From: Lacrimispora celerecrescens
GTDB lineage: Bacteria; Bacillota; Clostridia; Lachnospirales; Lachnospiraceae
Assembly: GCF_000732605.1 (NCBI RefSeq)
Contig: NZ_JPME01000023.1
Location: 1 to 64,000, forward strand
Length of the DNA stretch: 64,000 nucleotides
Direction of reading: 5' to 3'
The notes under the pieces were generated by a model, which was not told the DNA's origin, made no database searches, and saw nothing but the letters and a program-made list of their open reading frames with translations. This document shows positions 34,125 through 43,197 of the stretch, piece after piece (within the stretch, counting starts at the first letter, position 1; each line of letters opens with the position of its first letter). Both the position numbers and the translations under genes were made by a program.

Positions 34125-36101
34125 ATGAGCAATCTTGTATTTATTGGTGATATAGGGCCTTACAAAGGACAGATTAGTGGCGTGAGAAAAAAGCAGTATC
34201 AAAGGCTGCTTCAGCAGGCCGATCGGTATGAGGCGTATCAATTGCCTGCACACCATCCAAAAGAGAGTACCACATATATGGGGGTAGCAATTATGAATCT
34301 TTCTCTTGCCTATTGCCTGAGCGGGGAGGATAAGTATCTTTCCCAGGCAAAGCGGTTCATTGGGGTGGTTTTGTCCTATGAGCAATGGGGGAATGCCCAT
34401 TTAGTGAATGTGGATTTATCAGCTTCGTGGATCTTATTTGGGTTATCCTTGGGATACGACTGGTTGAAGCCGTTTTTAAGGGAAGAAGAAAAAGAGAAAA
34501 TTCTGGCTAAGATCAGACATCACGCAGATATTATGTACCAGTATAAATTGGACACATACGGCCATGGCTGGTCAACCAGCTATTATCAGAACCATAACTG
34601 GATCAACATGACAGGTCTGGCAGCGGCAGGATATGCGCTTTCAGAGACTTATGACAAAGCCGGCCAATATACAGAGGAAGCAAAAAAGAATTTTGGCAGA
34701 GTGTTTTCTCTCCTTGCAGATGACGGTTCAAATTATGAAGGTGTCCCCTACTGGAGATACGGAGGAATGTGGCTGTTTGTTTATGCCCATCTGCTTAAAG
34801 TACAGGAAGGTATAGATTATTTTCAGACAAGCAATTATCTGAAGAATACTTTTTATTACCGCTTATATCAATCCTGCGGCGATTTTGAGCAACAGATGAA
34901 TTTTGGAGACAGTCATGACCGCCACAGCGGACATGCCCCCTGTGTCTATTATAAGGCGGCTGCCGAGTATGGGGATGGCTTTGCTCAGACCTTTGCCAAT
35001 CTTGTTCTTGATGAATTCCTCATGGCGGAAGCGGAAAAGAGTAAAATCAAGCCGGGCATTTTACCGGAGGCCGCATTTGAATTTCTGTGGTATGATCCTC
35101 AAGTGTCAGAGAAGCCCCTTTCTCTTCTTCCAAAAGTCAGGTACTTTGAAGATTTGGGTTTGCTGTCAATGAGAGAAGACTGGAGCAGAAGAAGCAAGGT
35201 TCTGACAATAAAATGCGGCTGTCCTGGGGGCAGAAAACAGTGGATGAATGGCTGGGACTTATACCGCAGGGAAGGCTTGGATTGTCTTTCCCTATCCCAC
35301 CATCATTCAGATAATCTTTCTTATATTTTTGCAAGGGGAAGTGAATATCTGACCTGTGAAGACGGATATAACCGGAACCTTATGCCGGATAACCACAATG
35401 TAATTCTGGTAGACAATCAATACACGGATGCGGAAAATGTAAATGATATTTATATGAGCAGTGCAGGGAAAAGGCTGGAAAAGGATCCCTTTTATCCCAT
35501 TGAAGAAAGATACCGGGGAGATGTGGTTTACTTAGAGCTTGATGATTCCATGGTTATTTACAAAGGCGAAACCTCCGGTATATATCCGGAAGCCCTTGGC
35601 ATGAAAGAAGTAAGCCGGCTGTTATTTACCGATCAGTTATTCTTTTTCCTGTTCGTTGACGTGTGTGTGTCTGACAGGGATCATATTTACCGTATTATTT
35701 CAAATACGGATATGCCGGCACAAAAGCAGAACGATCATACCTACTATTATCCAATGAAGACCGGAGGTATTACATATACTGTTTTTTCAGATCAGGAAAT
35801 CTGTTCGGATCAGTACACCCAGGAAATTGTCAGTGTGATGACATCCCAGGAGCCGGATAAGCTTTGCAGATCTTTCATCAATACTTTGTCATTTCAATCA
35901 GCAGCTCCCACAAAAAAACAAACGTTGATTGAATGCTTTACCTTTGATGGAATGAATACGGAGATTACCTTTAAAGGTGAGAACCTTCATGTCAGACACG
36001 GAGACAAAGACTATCAGTTGATTTTTGGAGATGGAATGACTGTAAATATCATAGAGGTCTGCAGCAACAGCGGAGAAAGAAAAAGTTATCGGATTCCGTA
36101 A
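34125..36101 (+). CDS. Heparinase II/III-fold polysaccharide lyase 1 (cytoplasmic)
   Basis: A 658-aa two-domain protein: an N-terminal alpha/alpha toroid (about 40-330, with NHNWINMTGLAAAGYALSE and YEGVPYWRYGGMWLFVYAHLL) and a C-terminal beta-sandwich (about 340-650) with LSLSHHHSDNLSYIFARGSEYLTCEDGY and DNHNVILVDNQYT. These are hallmarks of the Hepar_II_III/DUF4962 group, which includes PL15, PL17 and PL21-type beta-eliminating lyases; the Tyr and His residues in these motifs are candidate catalytic residues. No signal peptide is present, so it should act on imported oligosaccharides. The exact family and substrate cannot be settled from sequence alone. Confidence 0.85.
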   Translation: MSNLVFIGDIGPYKGQISGVRKKQYQRLLQQADRYEAYQLPAHHPKESTTYMGVAIMNLSLAYCLSGEDKYLSQAKRFIGVVLSYEQWGNAHLVNVDLSASWILFGLSLGYDWLKPFLREEEKEKILAKIRHHADIMYQYKLDTYGHGWSTSYYQNHNWINMTGLAAAGYALSETYDKAGQYTEEAKKNFGRVFSLLADDGSNYEGVPYWRYGGMWLFVYAHLLKVQEGIDYFQTSNYLKNTFYYRLYQSCGDFEQQMNFGDSHDRHSGHAPCVYYKAAAEYGDGFAQTFANLVLDEFLMAEAEKSKIKPGILPEAAFEFLWYDPQVSEKPLSLLPKVRYFEDLGLLSMREDWSRRSKVLTIKCGCPGGRKQWMNGWDLYRREGLDCLSLSHHHSDNLSYIFARGSEYLTCEDGYNRNLMPDNHNVILVDNQYTDAENVNDIYMSSAGKRLEKDPFYPIEERYRGDVVYLELDDSMVIYKGETSGIYPEALGMKEVSRLLFTDQLFFFLFVDVCVSDRDHIYRIISNTDMPAQKQNDHTYYYPMKTGGITYTVFSDQEICSDQYTQEIVSVMTSQEPDKLCRSFINTLSFQSAAPTKKQTLIECFTFDGMNTEITFKGENLHVRHGDKDYQLIFGDGMTVNIIEVCSNSGERKSYRIP

Positions 36102-36126
36102 AGCAGGGAAAAAGTGAGGTATGGGA

Positions 36127-38031
36127 ATGAAGTATGTAAATGACAGATTTTATGAACGGATGAATGGAGAGGACAGGAACCGGGAGCTGATACAGGAAAT
36201 GAAAAAAGAGGTAGATGAGTTTCTTCCTTATTTTTCAGACTCTCCTGACCGGTTAAGCCGTTGGGGGCACTACTATTTTTGTGACGATGACGGAGGACGG
36301 CTGATTTTTGATATAAACTCCCCTGACAGGCATCGGTGTGAAGTGTGCGAAAAGGTGTATGAAAGTGAGATTTTAGATGGCGTTTGGGTTTATTTTTACC
36401 GGAATAAAGCGGTGATCATGGCGCTGGTATCTGCATTTGTTTATAAAGCCACAAAGGAAAAGAAGTATTTTGATTATTCCGTGTCAGTAATGGAATATTA
36501 CGCCCGTCATTATAAGGAGTTTCTGCTGCATAACAAAGAAAATCTGACCGCAGATTCCTATGACGCAATGCCCTGGGGATGCGGAAGAATGATGCCCCAG
36601 GGGCTGAATGAATCCATAGTTGCCATACGTTTTGTCCAGACTATTGAGATATTAAGAGATGAATTAAGTCCGGAATTTCTTGATCTGGTGTATCACAATA
36701 TGTTCCGGGAAATGTATTTCCTGCTGGCACCTCAGGCCACCAGAATTCATAATATCAGCTGTTGGAATCTGTCTGCTATCGGTGTTATGGGGCTGGCATT
36801 CCAGGATCAGGAGATGATTGATTTTGCATTCAACAGTGAGTTCAATGTAAGAAAACAGCTTGAAACAGGAGTGACGAAAGACTTTTTCTGGTATGAAGGA
36901 TCCATTCATTATAATTTCTTTTTGCTGGAAGGCATTACGTATCTGTTTTTGTTCAGTAAGGTTTACGGTTATGATTTTGGAGAAACCGGGACTGAAATTT
37001 TGCAGAATATGTTTGTACAGGCATACAATTATGCATTTGACAATCAATTTCTGCCCAATCCCAACGATGGCTGGCCCAATCTGAATCTACGCACATTTAG
37101 TTATATTTACCATACGGCTGCCAGGGCTATGGGAGAGGACAGCCCGATCGGCAATCTTGTGAAGAACATTGAAGCGTCCGATTCCGTTCGTACGCCTCTG
37201 CCCTTGTCAGAGCCATATTATTGCAAAAACAGCGTTTGTCTGGAACAGCTGCTGTTTAACATTGACTTTGATTATGAAAAATTTACCTCGATTAAGCAGC
37301 AGTCAAATAACTTTCCTGAATCCAATTATGTAATTTTGAGAAATGCCAAATGGAATGGGTTTATGAAATATGGATTAAATGGAAAATCACACGCCCATCC
37401 GGACATCATGAATGTGGAACTGATGTATGGGAATCACAGAATATCCAGGGACTTGTCAAATGCAGGGTACCGGTCCCGCCTGTGCAATGAATGGCACCGG
37501 AAAACCCTGTCTCATAATACTGTCTGCTGGAATGGAATGGATATTACCTCAGTAAGTCCTGGAGAATGCCTGTATTATGATAAAAATAAGGTGACTGCAG
37601 CTGCAAGAAATGTCTATGAAGGTATTAACTATACCAGGACGATACAGATCTCAGAGAATACCTTTACTGATGATTTTTGGGTGGAAAGCGGAATGAATGG
37701 AATTTTTGATTATGTGTTCCATTTGGAATCGGCTCTTAGCCTGGAATATGATCTGGATCTGGAAGATGGGAACCTGGGATTTGAAAAAAATGGCTATCAG
37801 CATATCCTTGAAACCAAACGGGTAAAAACAAATGAAAACCATGTTGTGTTGCGAGCCTGGGCAGAAGACGTAATGTGGAGTATCTGGATCGATCTGACTG
37901 GGGGACACCAGTTATACCTCTTAAAAACATTGGATAATCCGGTAAATCAAAGGAGAAATACAATTTTACTTAGGAATACAGGAACATCTCCCCATTATCA
38001 TTTAAAAATAATGGCGGAGGCAAAACAATAA
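36127..38031 (+). CDS. Heparinase II/III-fold polysaccharide lyase 2 (cytoplasmic)
   Basis: A 634-aa alpha/alpha-toroid plus beta-sandwich lyase. Key segments are HNISCWNLSAIGVMGLAF (Asn/His of the active cleft), FFWYEGSIHYNFFLLEGI (Tyr/His), KSHAHPDIMNVELMYGNHRISRDLSNAGY and EWHRKTLSHNTVCWNG. The last two are the strongest heparinase II/III signatures, seen in oligo-alginate and heparin lyases. No signal peptide. The ATG at 36127 is preferred to 36121 because GTGAGGT ends directly before 36121. It pairs with lyase 1 (25 bp apart) but is a distinct subfamily, so the two probably cut different linkages. Confidence 0.87.
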   Translation: MKYVNDRFYERMNGEDRNRELIQEMKKEVDEFLPYFSDSPDRLSRWGHYYFCDDDGGRLIFDINSPDRHRCEVCEKVYESEILDGVWVYFYRNKAVIMALVSAFVYKATKEKKYFDYSVSVMEYYARHYKEFLLHNKENLTADSYDAMPWGCGRMMPQGLNESIVAIRFVQTIEILRDELSPEFLDLVYHNMFREMYFLLAPQATRIHNISCWNLSAIGVMGLAFQDQEMIDFAFNSEFNVRKQLETGVTKDFFWYEGSIHYNFFLLEGITYLFLFSKVYGYDFGETGTEILQNMFVQAYNYAFDNQFLPNPNDGWPNLNLRTFSYIYHTAARAMGEDSPIGNLVKNIEASDSVRTPLPLSEPYYCKNSVCLEQLLFNIDFDYEKFTSIKQQSNNFPESNYVILRNAKWNGFMKYGLNGKSHAHPDIMNVELMYGNHRISRDLSNAGYRSRLCNEWHRKTLSHNTVCWNGMDITSVSPGECLYYDKNKVTAAARNVYEGINYTRTIQISENTFTDDFWVESGMNGIFDYVFHLESALSLEYDLDLEDGNLGFEKNGYQHILETKRVKTNENHVVLRAWAEDVMWSIWIDLTGGHQLYLLKTLDNPVNQRRNTILLRNTGTSPHYHLKIMAEAKQ

Positions 38032-38057
38032 AGAAAGCTAAGAAAAGGAGATCAAAA

Positions 38058-38792
38058 ATGAGAGCAGTAATCACAGGAGGAACAAGCGGAATTGGCTTAA
38101 GTGCCGCCATAGAGCTGGGGAAGGCTGGTTATGATATTATTATCACCGGAATTAGTCAGGAGGATGGGAAATCGGCACAGGAAACTCTGAAAAGCCATGG
38201 GATTAACAGCGAATTTATTTATGCAGATTCGATGAATGAGGAAGACGTCAATCGCTGCTTTGAAAAAATAACCCAGACTTATGATTCCTTGGATGTGTTA
38301 GTGAACAATGTGGGAGGTCTTGGCGGAAGGCAGCGTTTTGAAGAGATGGAGACTTCTTTTATGAGAAAGGTTATGGCACTTAACTTTGACAGCGCATTTT
38401 TTGCAAGCCGAGCAGCCATTCCTTTACTGAAAAAGGGCAATCACCCATCCATCATTAACTATAGTACCATTGCAGTTACCTCCGGCGGAGGCCCGGGCGC
38501 GGGAATCTATGCAGCAAGCAAGGCAGCAATTGAAGGACTGACACGGGCACTGGCAAAAGACCTTGTGGATTATGGAATCCGTGTAAATGCCGTTTCCCCT
38601 GGTACCATAGATACGGCATTTCATTCTGCAACAAAACGTGAGATCCTGGAGTCCTGGAAGGATGGGATTCTTATGAAACGGCTTGGAGAACCATCGGAGG
38701 TAGCAGCAGTGATCGGATTCCTGGTATCTGAAAAAGCATCCTTTATTACAGGAGAGATTATACAGATCAATGGCGGTCAGGTGTTTATCTGA
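38058..38792 (+). CDS. Short-chain dehydrogenase/reductase, likely uronate (DEH/DKI-type) reductase
   Basis: A 244-aa classical SDR: cofactor loop TGGTSGIG (residues 6-13), NNVGG, catalytic Ser/Thr in INYSTIAV (about 136-137), Tyr151 and Lys155 in YAASK, and the C-terminal EVAAVIGFLVSEKASFITGEIIQINGG. In uronate pathways an SDR reduces the 4-deoxy-5-keto sugar (DEH) to KDG, or acts on DKI as KduD does. Sitting between two lyases and KdgF, that role is the best inference here; the sequence alone does not give the substrate. GGAG precedes the ATG. Confidence 0.88.
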   Translation: MRAVITGGTSGIGLSAAIELGKAGYDIIITGISQEDGKSAQETLKSHGINSEFIYADSMNEEDVNRCFEKITQTYDSLDVLVNNVGGLGGRQRFEEMETSFMRKVMALNFDSAFFASRAAIPLLKKGNHPSIINYSTIAVTSGGGPGAGIYAASKAAIEGLTRALAKDLVDYGIRVNAVSPGTIDTAFHSATKREILESWKDGILMKRLGEPSEVAAVIGFLVSEKASFITGEIIQINGGQVFI

Positions 38793-38815
38793 TGATATAG
38801 AAAGGGAGCGGCGAT

Positions 38816-39145
38816 ATGGTTTTAAAATATGAAGATATAATTCCCGGGAATCCAGAGCCGGGAATCACCAGGCGTATTCTTGCAAGAGGCGGGAGCCTGA
38901 TGGGGGTTGAGGCCTCTTTTATAAAGGGAGCAGTGGGAAGTGTACATAAGCATCCTCATGAGCAGGTCAGCTATATAGTATCCGGGTCCTTCCAGTATGA
39001 AGCAGATGGTGTTAAATATATTCTAAAGGCAGGCGACAGCTATTATGTAGAACCAGAATCACTGCATGGCGCAACTGCATTGGAAGATTCTATAATCCTG
39101 GATATTTTTACACCCCAGCGGGAGGACTTTATAGGGGATGTATAA
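38816..39145 (+). CDS. kdgF: KdgF: converts unsaturated monouronate to linear ketosugar
   Basis: A 109-aa single-domain cupin that matches KdgF closely. It has metal ligands in VHKHPHEQVSYIVSG (His46, His48) and LHGATALEDS (His84), and the C-terminal LDIFTPQREDFIGD signature. KdgF opens 4,5-unsaturated uronates released by exo-lyases to give the 5-keto-4-deoxy form. It is the strongest functional clue of the operon, since it shows that lyase products reach the monouronate stage. It is the last gene of the operon, followed by a terminator. Confidence 0.92.
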   Translation: MVLKYEDIIPGNPEPGITRRILARGGSLMGVEASFIKGAVGSVHKHPHEQVSYIVSGSFQYEADGVKYILKAGDSYYVEPESLHGATALEDSIILDIFTPQREDFIGDV

Positions 39146-39191
39146 GAAGGGAATAAGGTAAAAATTCAGTTATAAAATTTTACACATAATG

Positions 39192-39230
39192 TGACAGGCT
39201 GCCAAAATGATAAATCGGCAGGCTGTCATT
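39192..39230 (+). terminator. Terminator of the uronate-lyase operon
   Basis: TGACAG.CTGCC (39192-39203) pairs with GGCAG.CTGTCA (39217-39228) with one internal mismatch, followed by TTATTGT. It ends the ~12.7 kb transcript after kdgF. Confidence 0.75.
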
Positions 39231-39346
39231 ATTGTATTCCAACCATTATTTTCATTTAAATTAGACTATATTGAAAAATTATGTCATAATACTTATGGTA
39301 GTAGACAGGATGATATTAATCTATTTGGAAACAGAAAGGCGTTATT

Positions 39347-40135
39347 ATGTATACAAAACAAGATCTAAAGCAGAATTTGAAAGAAATGGGAATTATGCCC
39401 CATGACACTTTGCTCCTGCACTCATCCATGAAAGCAATCGGAGAGGTTGAAGGCGGGGCGGATACCGTACTTGATGCTTTTATGGAATATATGTCTGACG
39501 GTCTGCTTATACTGCCCACTCATACATGGGCTGCCATGTCAGAATACCACAATGTATATGATCCACGAATAGAGCCGGCTTGCGTAGGAATTTTACCCAA
39601 TCTTTTTATGAGACGGAAAGGAGTACTTCGATCCTTACATCCAACCCATAGTGTAGCCGTGTACGGAAAGGATAGTAAGGCATTTATTGAGGGAGAAGAA
39701 AACCGAACAACGCCCTGCCCGCCAGGTGGCTGTTATGATCGTTTAAAAAATAGAAATGGTAAAATCCTGCTTCTTGGGGTTGGTCACGAGCGGAATACTT
39801 TTATACATTGCGTGGAAGAACATTTAGATGTACCGGAGCGCCTGACCAAGGAACCCACTTATTTTAAGATAGTCATGCCAGGCAATCAGATTAAGCCCTC
39901 CTTTATGCACTGTCATGAAAATCCTGTTACGGATCATATTTCTGATAATTACACAAAACTGGAACAGGCCTTCTACGACAGGAATGCAGCAGTTAAGAGC
40001 AGTTTTGGCGATGCCGCCTGCATTCTGTGCGATGCGAATGCAGTATATGAGGTGACAAAAGATGTGTTGTCCCACCAGATTAATTGTATCATAGAATTAG
40101 AAACAATTCCTAAGGAGTGGTGGCTGAACGTATAA
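39347..40135 (+). CDS. AAC(3)-family N-acetyltransferase
   Basis: A 262-aa protein of the Antibiotic_NAT (AAC(3)/YokD) family: LLLHSSMKAIGEVEGGADTVLDAF, LLILPTHTWA, GILPNLFMRRKGVLRSLHPTHSVAVYG (acetyl-CoA and catalytic His region) and ILLLGVGHERNTFIHCVEE. Known members acetylate the 3-amino group of 2-deoxystreptamine antibiotics. Many chromosomal relatives have other amine substrates, and its position between two lyase transcription units hints at an amino-sugar role. No resistance phenotype should be assumed. It has its own start region with a weak promoter (TAGACT, 17 bp, CATAAT at 39262-39290). Confidence 0.85.
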   Translation: MYTKQDLKQNLKEMGIMPHDTLLLHSSMKAIGEVEGGADTVLDAFMEYMSDGLLILPTHTWAAMSEYHNVYDPRIEPACVGILPNLFMRRKGVLRSLHPTHSVAVYGKDSKAFIEGEENRTTPCPPGGCYDRLKNRNGKILLLGVGHERNTFIHCVEEHLDVPERLTKEPTYFKIVMPGNQIKPSFMHCHENPVTDHISDNYTKLEQAFYDRNAAVKSSFGDAACILCDANAVYEVTKDVLSHQINCIIELETIPKEWWLNV

Positions 40136-40198
40136 GATTTCACCCAATTCTATAGTTTTGTAAATCTGAAAAAAGAATATAAATCTGGAAATCGTTTA

Positions 40199-40227
40199 TT
40201 TCATTTATTCATTTATTCCATTATAAT
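40199..40227 (+). promoter_or_regulatory. Possible promoter of lyase 3
   Basis: TTTCAT (40199-40204), 17 bp, TATAAT (40222-40227), 43 bp upstream of the start codon. The spacer carries a TTTATTC-like motif repeated three times (40196-40219). No copy of the IclR operator is seen here. Confidence 0.45.
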
Positions 40228-40269
40228 TATAGTAACTAAAAAAATCTATTACGGAAGAGGTGGAACCAG

Positions 40270-42288
40270 ATGTCAAAGGAACAGTATTTTGAAAACAAGA
40301 ACAACTATATAGCCTTTGAGGACAAGGCGTGGGTCACAGATTATTGCCAAAGGAACTGGCCGGAGGAAGTGAATCATATCCTTCGCATTGCAGATGATGC
40401 AGTGGAGCATACGTTTTTGTTTGATTTGCGGTGGGATATGGAGAGAACCTATGAGCCGGTTCACTTTGATCAGGAAGTGGATTGGTACTACATGCCGGGA
40501 GATGACCCGGAGTTTATCTTTCAGTTCAACCGCCACCAGTTCTTTATATGCCTGGGACAGGCATATGCCATGACTGGTGATGAAAAGTATGCAAAGACTT
40601 TTGCAGAGCTTCTGGATTCCTGGATAAAAAACAGCCCTCTGACAGAGGAAACCAAGCAAACCACATGGAGGAGCATTGAGGCTGGTATCCGGGCTGAAAC
40701 CTGGGTAAAGGCCATGGGTTATTTTAAGGACAGCCCCTCCGTAGATGACGGGCTTGTGAAGGCATATATGGATTGTCTCACCGTTCATGCGGAATACCTT
40801 ATGACAACCTATAAGCATTTCCAGATTAAGAGCAACTGGGGAGTCATTGAGAACCGGGGCCTTATGGAGATTGCACTGGCCCTTCCTATCAGTGATCGGA
40901 CAAGGGAATATCTGGATGCAGCGCTTTTGCGCCTTGGTGAGGAGATCGAGGTGCAGATTGCAGACGATGGAGTACACTGGGAGCAATCCCCTATGTATCA
41001 TAATGAGGTATTTCACTGTTATCTGGAAGTGATGCGGCTTGCCAGGCGTTACGGAATTAAACTTTCGAAGAAAAGAATGGAGAAAGTACGACAGATGGCC
41101 TATGCAAATATTGCATGGAAAAAGCCAAACCATTGCCAGCCCATGCAGGGAGACAGTGATGAGACCGATATCAGGGACTTACTGACTCAAAGCGCCTGGC
41201 TGTTTGCAGACCCGGTATTGAAATTCTGCGCTTATGACAAAATGGATTTTGACGGAGCCTGGGACTTCTTAAAAGAAGGCATCGAGGGCTACGGAAAACT
41301 TAATGCACAAGAACCAGATTTTTTAGACAGGGTTATGGAAAGCACCGGTAATCTTTTTGTCCGGTCCAGCTGGGAAGAAAACGCAGATTATTTCCACTTC
41401 CGCTGCGGATTCCTGGGAGGAGGCCACGGCCATTCCGACAAGCTGCATGTAGATCTTGTGATCAATGGAGAAGATATACTCATGGACACAGGGCGTTACC
41501 ATTATGTGCCTGGTGAAACAAGAACCTGGCTTAAAAGTGCCCTGGGACATAATGTTCCATTAATAGACAATCAAGACTATTTAAAATGCCGGGATGCCTG
41601 GGGAGTGGATCAAATGTCTGCTGCGTATTTTGGCGGTTATAAGAAAAAGGCTGGGTATCGCTATATCCAGGGAAGTCACGGCGGGTATTTAAATGGAAAT
41701 GAGGGAAACGTTTGGATCACCAGAAAAGTGATAGCAATTGATACGGATCTTTATTTAATTGCTGATGAGTTTTTCTCCGGGGAAAAGCACACATACCAGC
41801 AGCTTTTCCATTTTAATAATCAGGGAAAGGTTTCCCGTTCCGGACATACCGTGCGTTATTCCGGCAGCAGGACAGACGGGGAATTGACAGTTCTTACGGA
41901 AGGTTGTGAGATGAAGCTGTCCGATGGCTGGATCTCCAGAAACTATAACCAAATGGAAACAGGAAGGCAGCTTTTAACCGGTAAAGAAGCAGATGGCTTT
42001 TCTTCCATTATTACTGTTGTATCAGGCGGGGAAAAGAGTAAATACAAATCCCCGGAACTTTCTCTTCTTCCTGTATTCGGAGCGGATCCATCGGTTCCAT
42101 TAGATCCTTCTGATGCGGAAGCGGTATCTATTAACTGGAAGGGAAAGAACTATGTGGTTATTTTAGCCCACCGTGATATCGGGGATTCCTGTGACCTGCT
42201 TACAGCTGGAGGCGTGAAGGGACTTGGAACGGTAATTGTGTTTGATACGGAAAAGCAGAAGGTGGGAGGTACAGTCCTTCACTGGTAG
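40270..42288 (+). CDS. Heparinase II/III-fold polysaccharide lyase 3 (cytoplasmic)
   Basis: A 672-aa lyase of the heparinase II/III superfamily. The N-terminal toroid has FQIKSNWGVIENRGLMEIALAL (Asn in the active cleft) and HWEQSPMYHNEVFHCYLEVM (Tyr/His). The beta-sandwich begins with FRCGFLGGGHGHSDKLHVDLVINGEDILMDTGRYHY, the most canonical of the three lyases here, and KSALGHNVPLID. This pattern is shared by PL12 and PL21-type heparan lyases and related oligo-lyases. No signal peptide. It is a separate unit with its own promoter and terminator, so it can be regulated apart from lyases 1 and 2. Confidence 0.88.
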   Translation: MSKEQYFENKNNYIAFEDKAWVTDYCQRNWPEEVNHILRIADDAVEHTFLFDLRWDMERTYEPVHFDQEVDWYYMPGDDPEFIFQFNRHQFFICLGQAYAMTGDEKYAKTFAELLDSWIKNSPLTEETKQTTWRSIEAGIRAETWVKAMGYFKDSPSVDDGLVKAYMDCLTVHAEYLMTTYKHFQIKSNWGVIENRGLMEIALALPISDRTREYLDAALLRLGEEIEVQIADDGVHWEQSPMYHNEVFHCYLEVMRLARRYGIKLSKKRMEKVRQMAYANIAWKKPNHCQPMQGDSDETDIRDLLTQSAWLFADPVLKFCAYDKMDFDGAWDFLKEGIEGYGKLNAQEPDFLDRVMESTGNLFVRSSWEENADYFHFRCGFLGGGHGHSDKLHVDLVINGEDILMDTGRYHYVPGETRTWLKSALGHNVPLIDNQDYLKCRDAWGVDQMSAAYFGGYKKKAGYRYIQGSHGGYLNGNEGNVWITRKVIAIDTDLYLIADEFFSGEKHTYQQLFHFNNQGKVSRSGHTVRYSGSRTDGELTVLTEGCEMKLSDGWISRNYNQMETGRQLLTGKEADGFSSIITVVSGGEKSKYKSPELSLLPVFGADPSVPLDPSDAEAVSINWKGKNYVVILAHRDIGDSCDLLTAGGVKGLGTVIVFDTEKQKVGGTVLHW

Positions 42289-42311
42289 AAAATCGAAATG
42301 AGTATATAAAG

Positions 42312-42350
42312 AAAGCAGCGTTTATCCAAAAAGGAAAAACGCTGCTTTTT
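42312..42350 (+). terminator. Terminator of lyase 3
   Basis: AAAGCAGCGTTT (42312-42323) and AAACGCTGCTTT (42337-42348) are perfect arms followed by a T-run. It may also serve the convergent hydrolase gene. Confidence 0.9.
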
Positions 42351-42387
42351 GCAATGGCCTGAAGTTTAAAAAGATGGTATACTTATC

Positions 42388-43197
42388 TTAATGAGAAATC
42401 CGCGCCTCAATCCAGTGAAGGACGTCGCCGATGACTTCATCCCTGCAGTATTCATTAAAGATCTCGTGGAATAATCCACCGTAGATTTTCATCTGCTTAT
42501 CTTTTGATGGGGCATCTGCAAAGAATTGATAAGTATCCTGAACGCTTACCAATCCATCCTTTTCCCCATGAAGCATGAGGATTGGGTATTCAAACCTTTC
42601 CACTGCCTCTTCAAACCAGGCAATTCCCTGGCAGAGGGCGTAGCATAAGCCGGTGGTAAAGGTTATGGAGTTAAGGGGATCTTTGCCGTACCATTCAACA
42701 ACTTCGGCTACGGAACATACGCCGGCTCCCAGTTCATTGGGAAGCTTCGTGTGGGGATCCATGCCTCCCGGAACACCGCTGATAAGTCCCCTATTATCTT
42801 TTGTCAATGCTCCGCTGGTGATGATGCCACGAAGCTTCTTGTCCGGGTATTTTGCGCCGTATAAAGAAACGGTGAAGCCCCCCATACTGTGACCGATTAA
42901 AAATACCGGGATATCCGGATGCTCCATGATTGCCATGTCCACCACTACATTGGTGTCATCAAGCAGTTCATTGAAGTCTTCATAGTGAGTCCGTTCCCCC
43001 TCGGAACGACCGTGACCCCTGTGATCGAAACGGTAGGTTGCGATCCCGGCTTTGTGAAACAGCTCTGCAACATAATCATACCTTCCCTGATGCTCACATA
43101 ATCCATGTACAATGACGGCTGCTCCCCGGGCTGCCTCTGGAACTTCCTTGTTTAAAAACAGCTTGGTCCCGTCGAATGAAGAAATCATTTCTCCCAT
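42388..43197 (-). CDS. Alpha/beta hydrolase, monoacylglycerol lipase type
   Basis: A 269-aa soluble hydrolase of the Hydrolase_4 (lysophospholipase/monoglyceride lipase) group: oxyanion loop VIVHGLCEHQGRYD, YRFDHRGHGRSEG, nucleophile elbow FLIGHSMGGF, acid in LHGEKDGLVS and catalytic His in LFHEIFNE. It probably cleaves monoacylglycerols or small lipid esters in the cytoplasm. GGGAGG precedes the ATG. It stands alone between lyase 3 and the F-ATPase operon. Confidence 0.9.
   Translation of the reverse strand: MGEMISSFDGTKLFLNKEVPEAARGAAVIVHGLCEHQGRYDYVAELFHKAGIATYRFDHRGHGRSEGERTHYEDFNELLDDTNVVVDMAIMEHPDIPVFLIGHSMGGFTVSLYGAKYPDKKLRGIITSGALTKDNRGLISGVPGGMDPHTKLPNELGAGVCSVAEVVEWYGKDPLNSITFTTGLCYALCQGIAWFEEAVERFEYPILMLHGEKDGLVSVQDTYQFFADAPSKDKQMKIYGGLFHEIFNEYCRDEVIGDVLHWIEARISH

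Noticed and set aside
39347-40135. Aminoglycoside resistance gene
   Set aside because: The family match is clear, but chromosomal AAC(3)-like proteins often have other substrates and no mobile element is present. Only the family name is supported.
40196-40219. TTTATTC-type triple repeat as a CRISPR-like or operator array
   Set aside because: Units of about 8 bp with no spacers, in AT-rich promoter DNA. Could be a promoter quirk; too short to call.
40273-41133. 286-aa open frame antisense to lyase 3
   Set aside because: Shadow frame; the plus strand has clear heparinase-fold motifs and a ribosome site.
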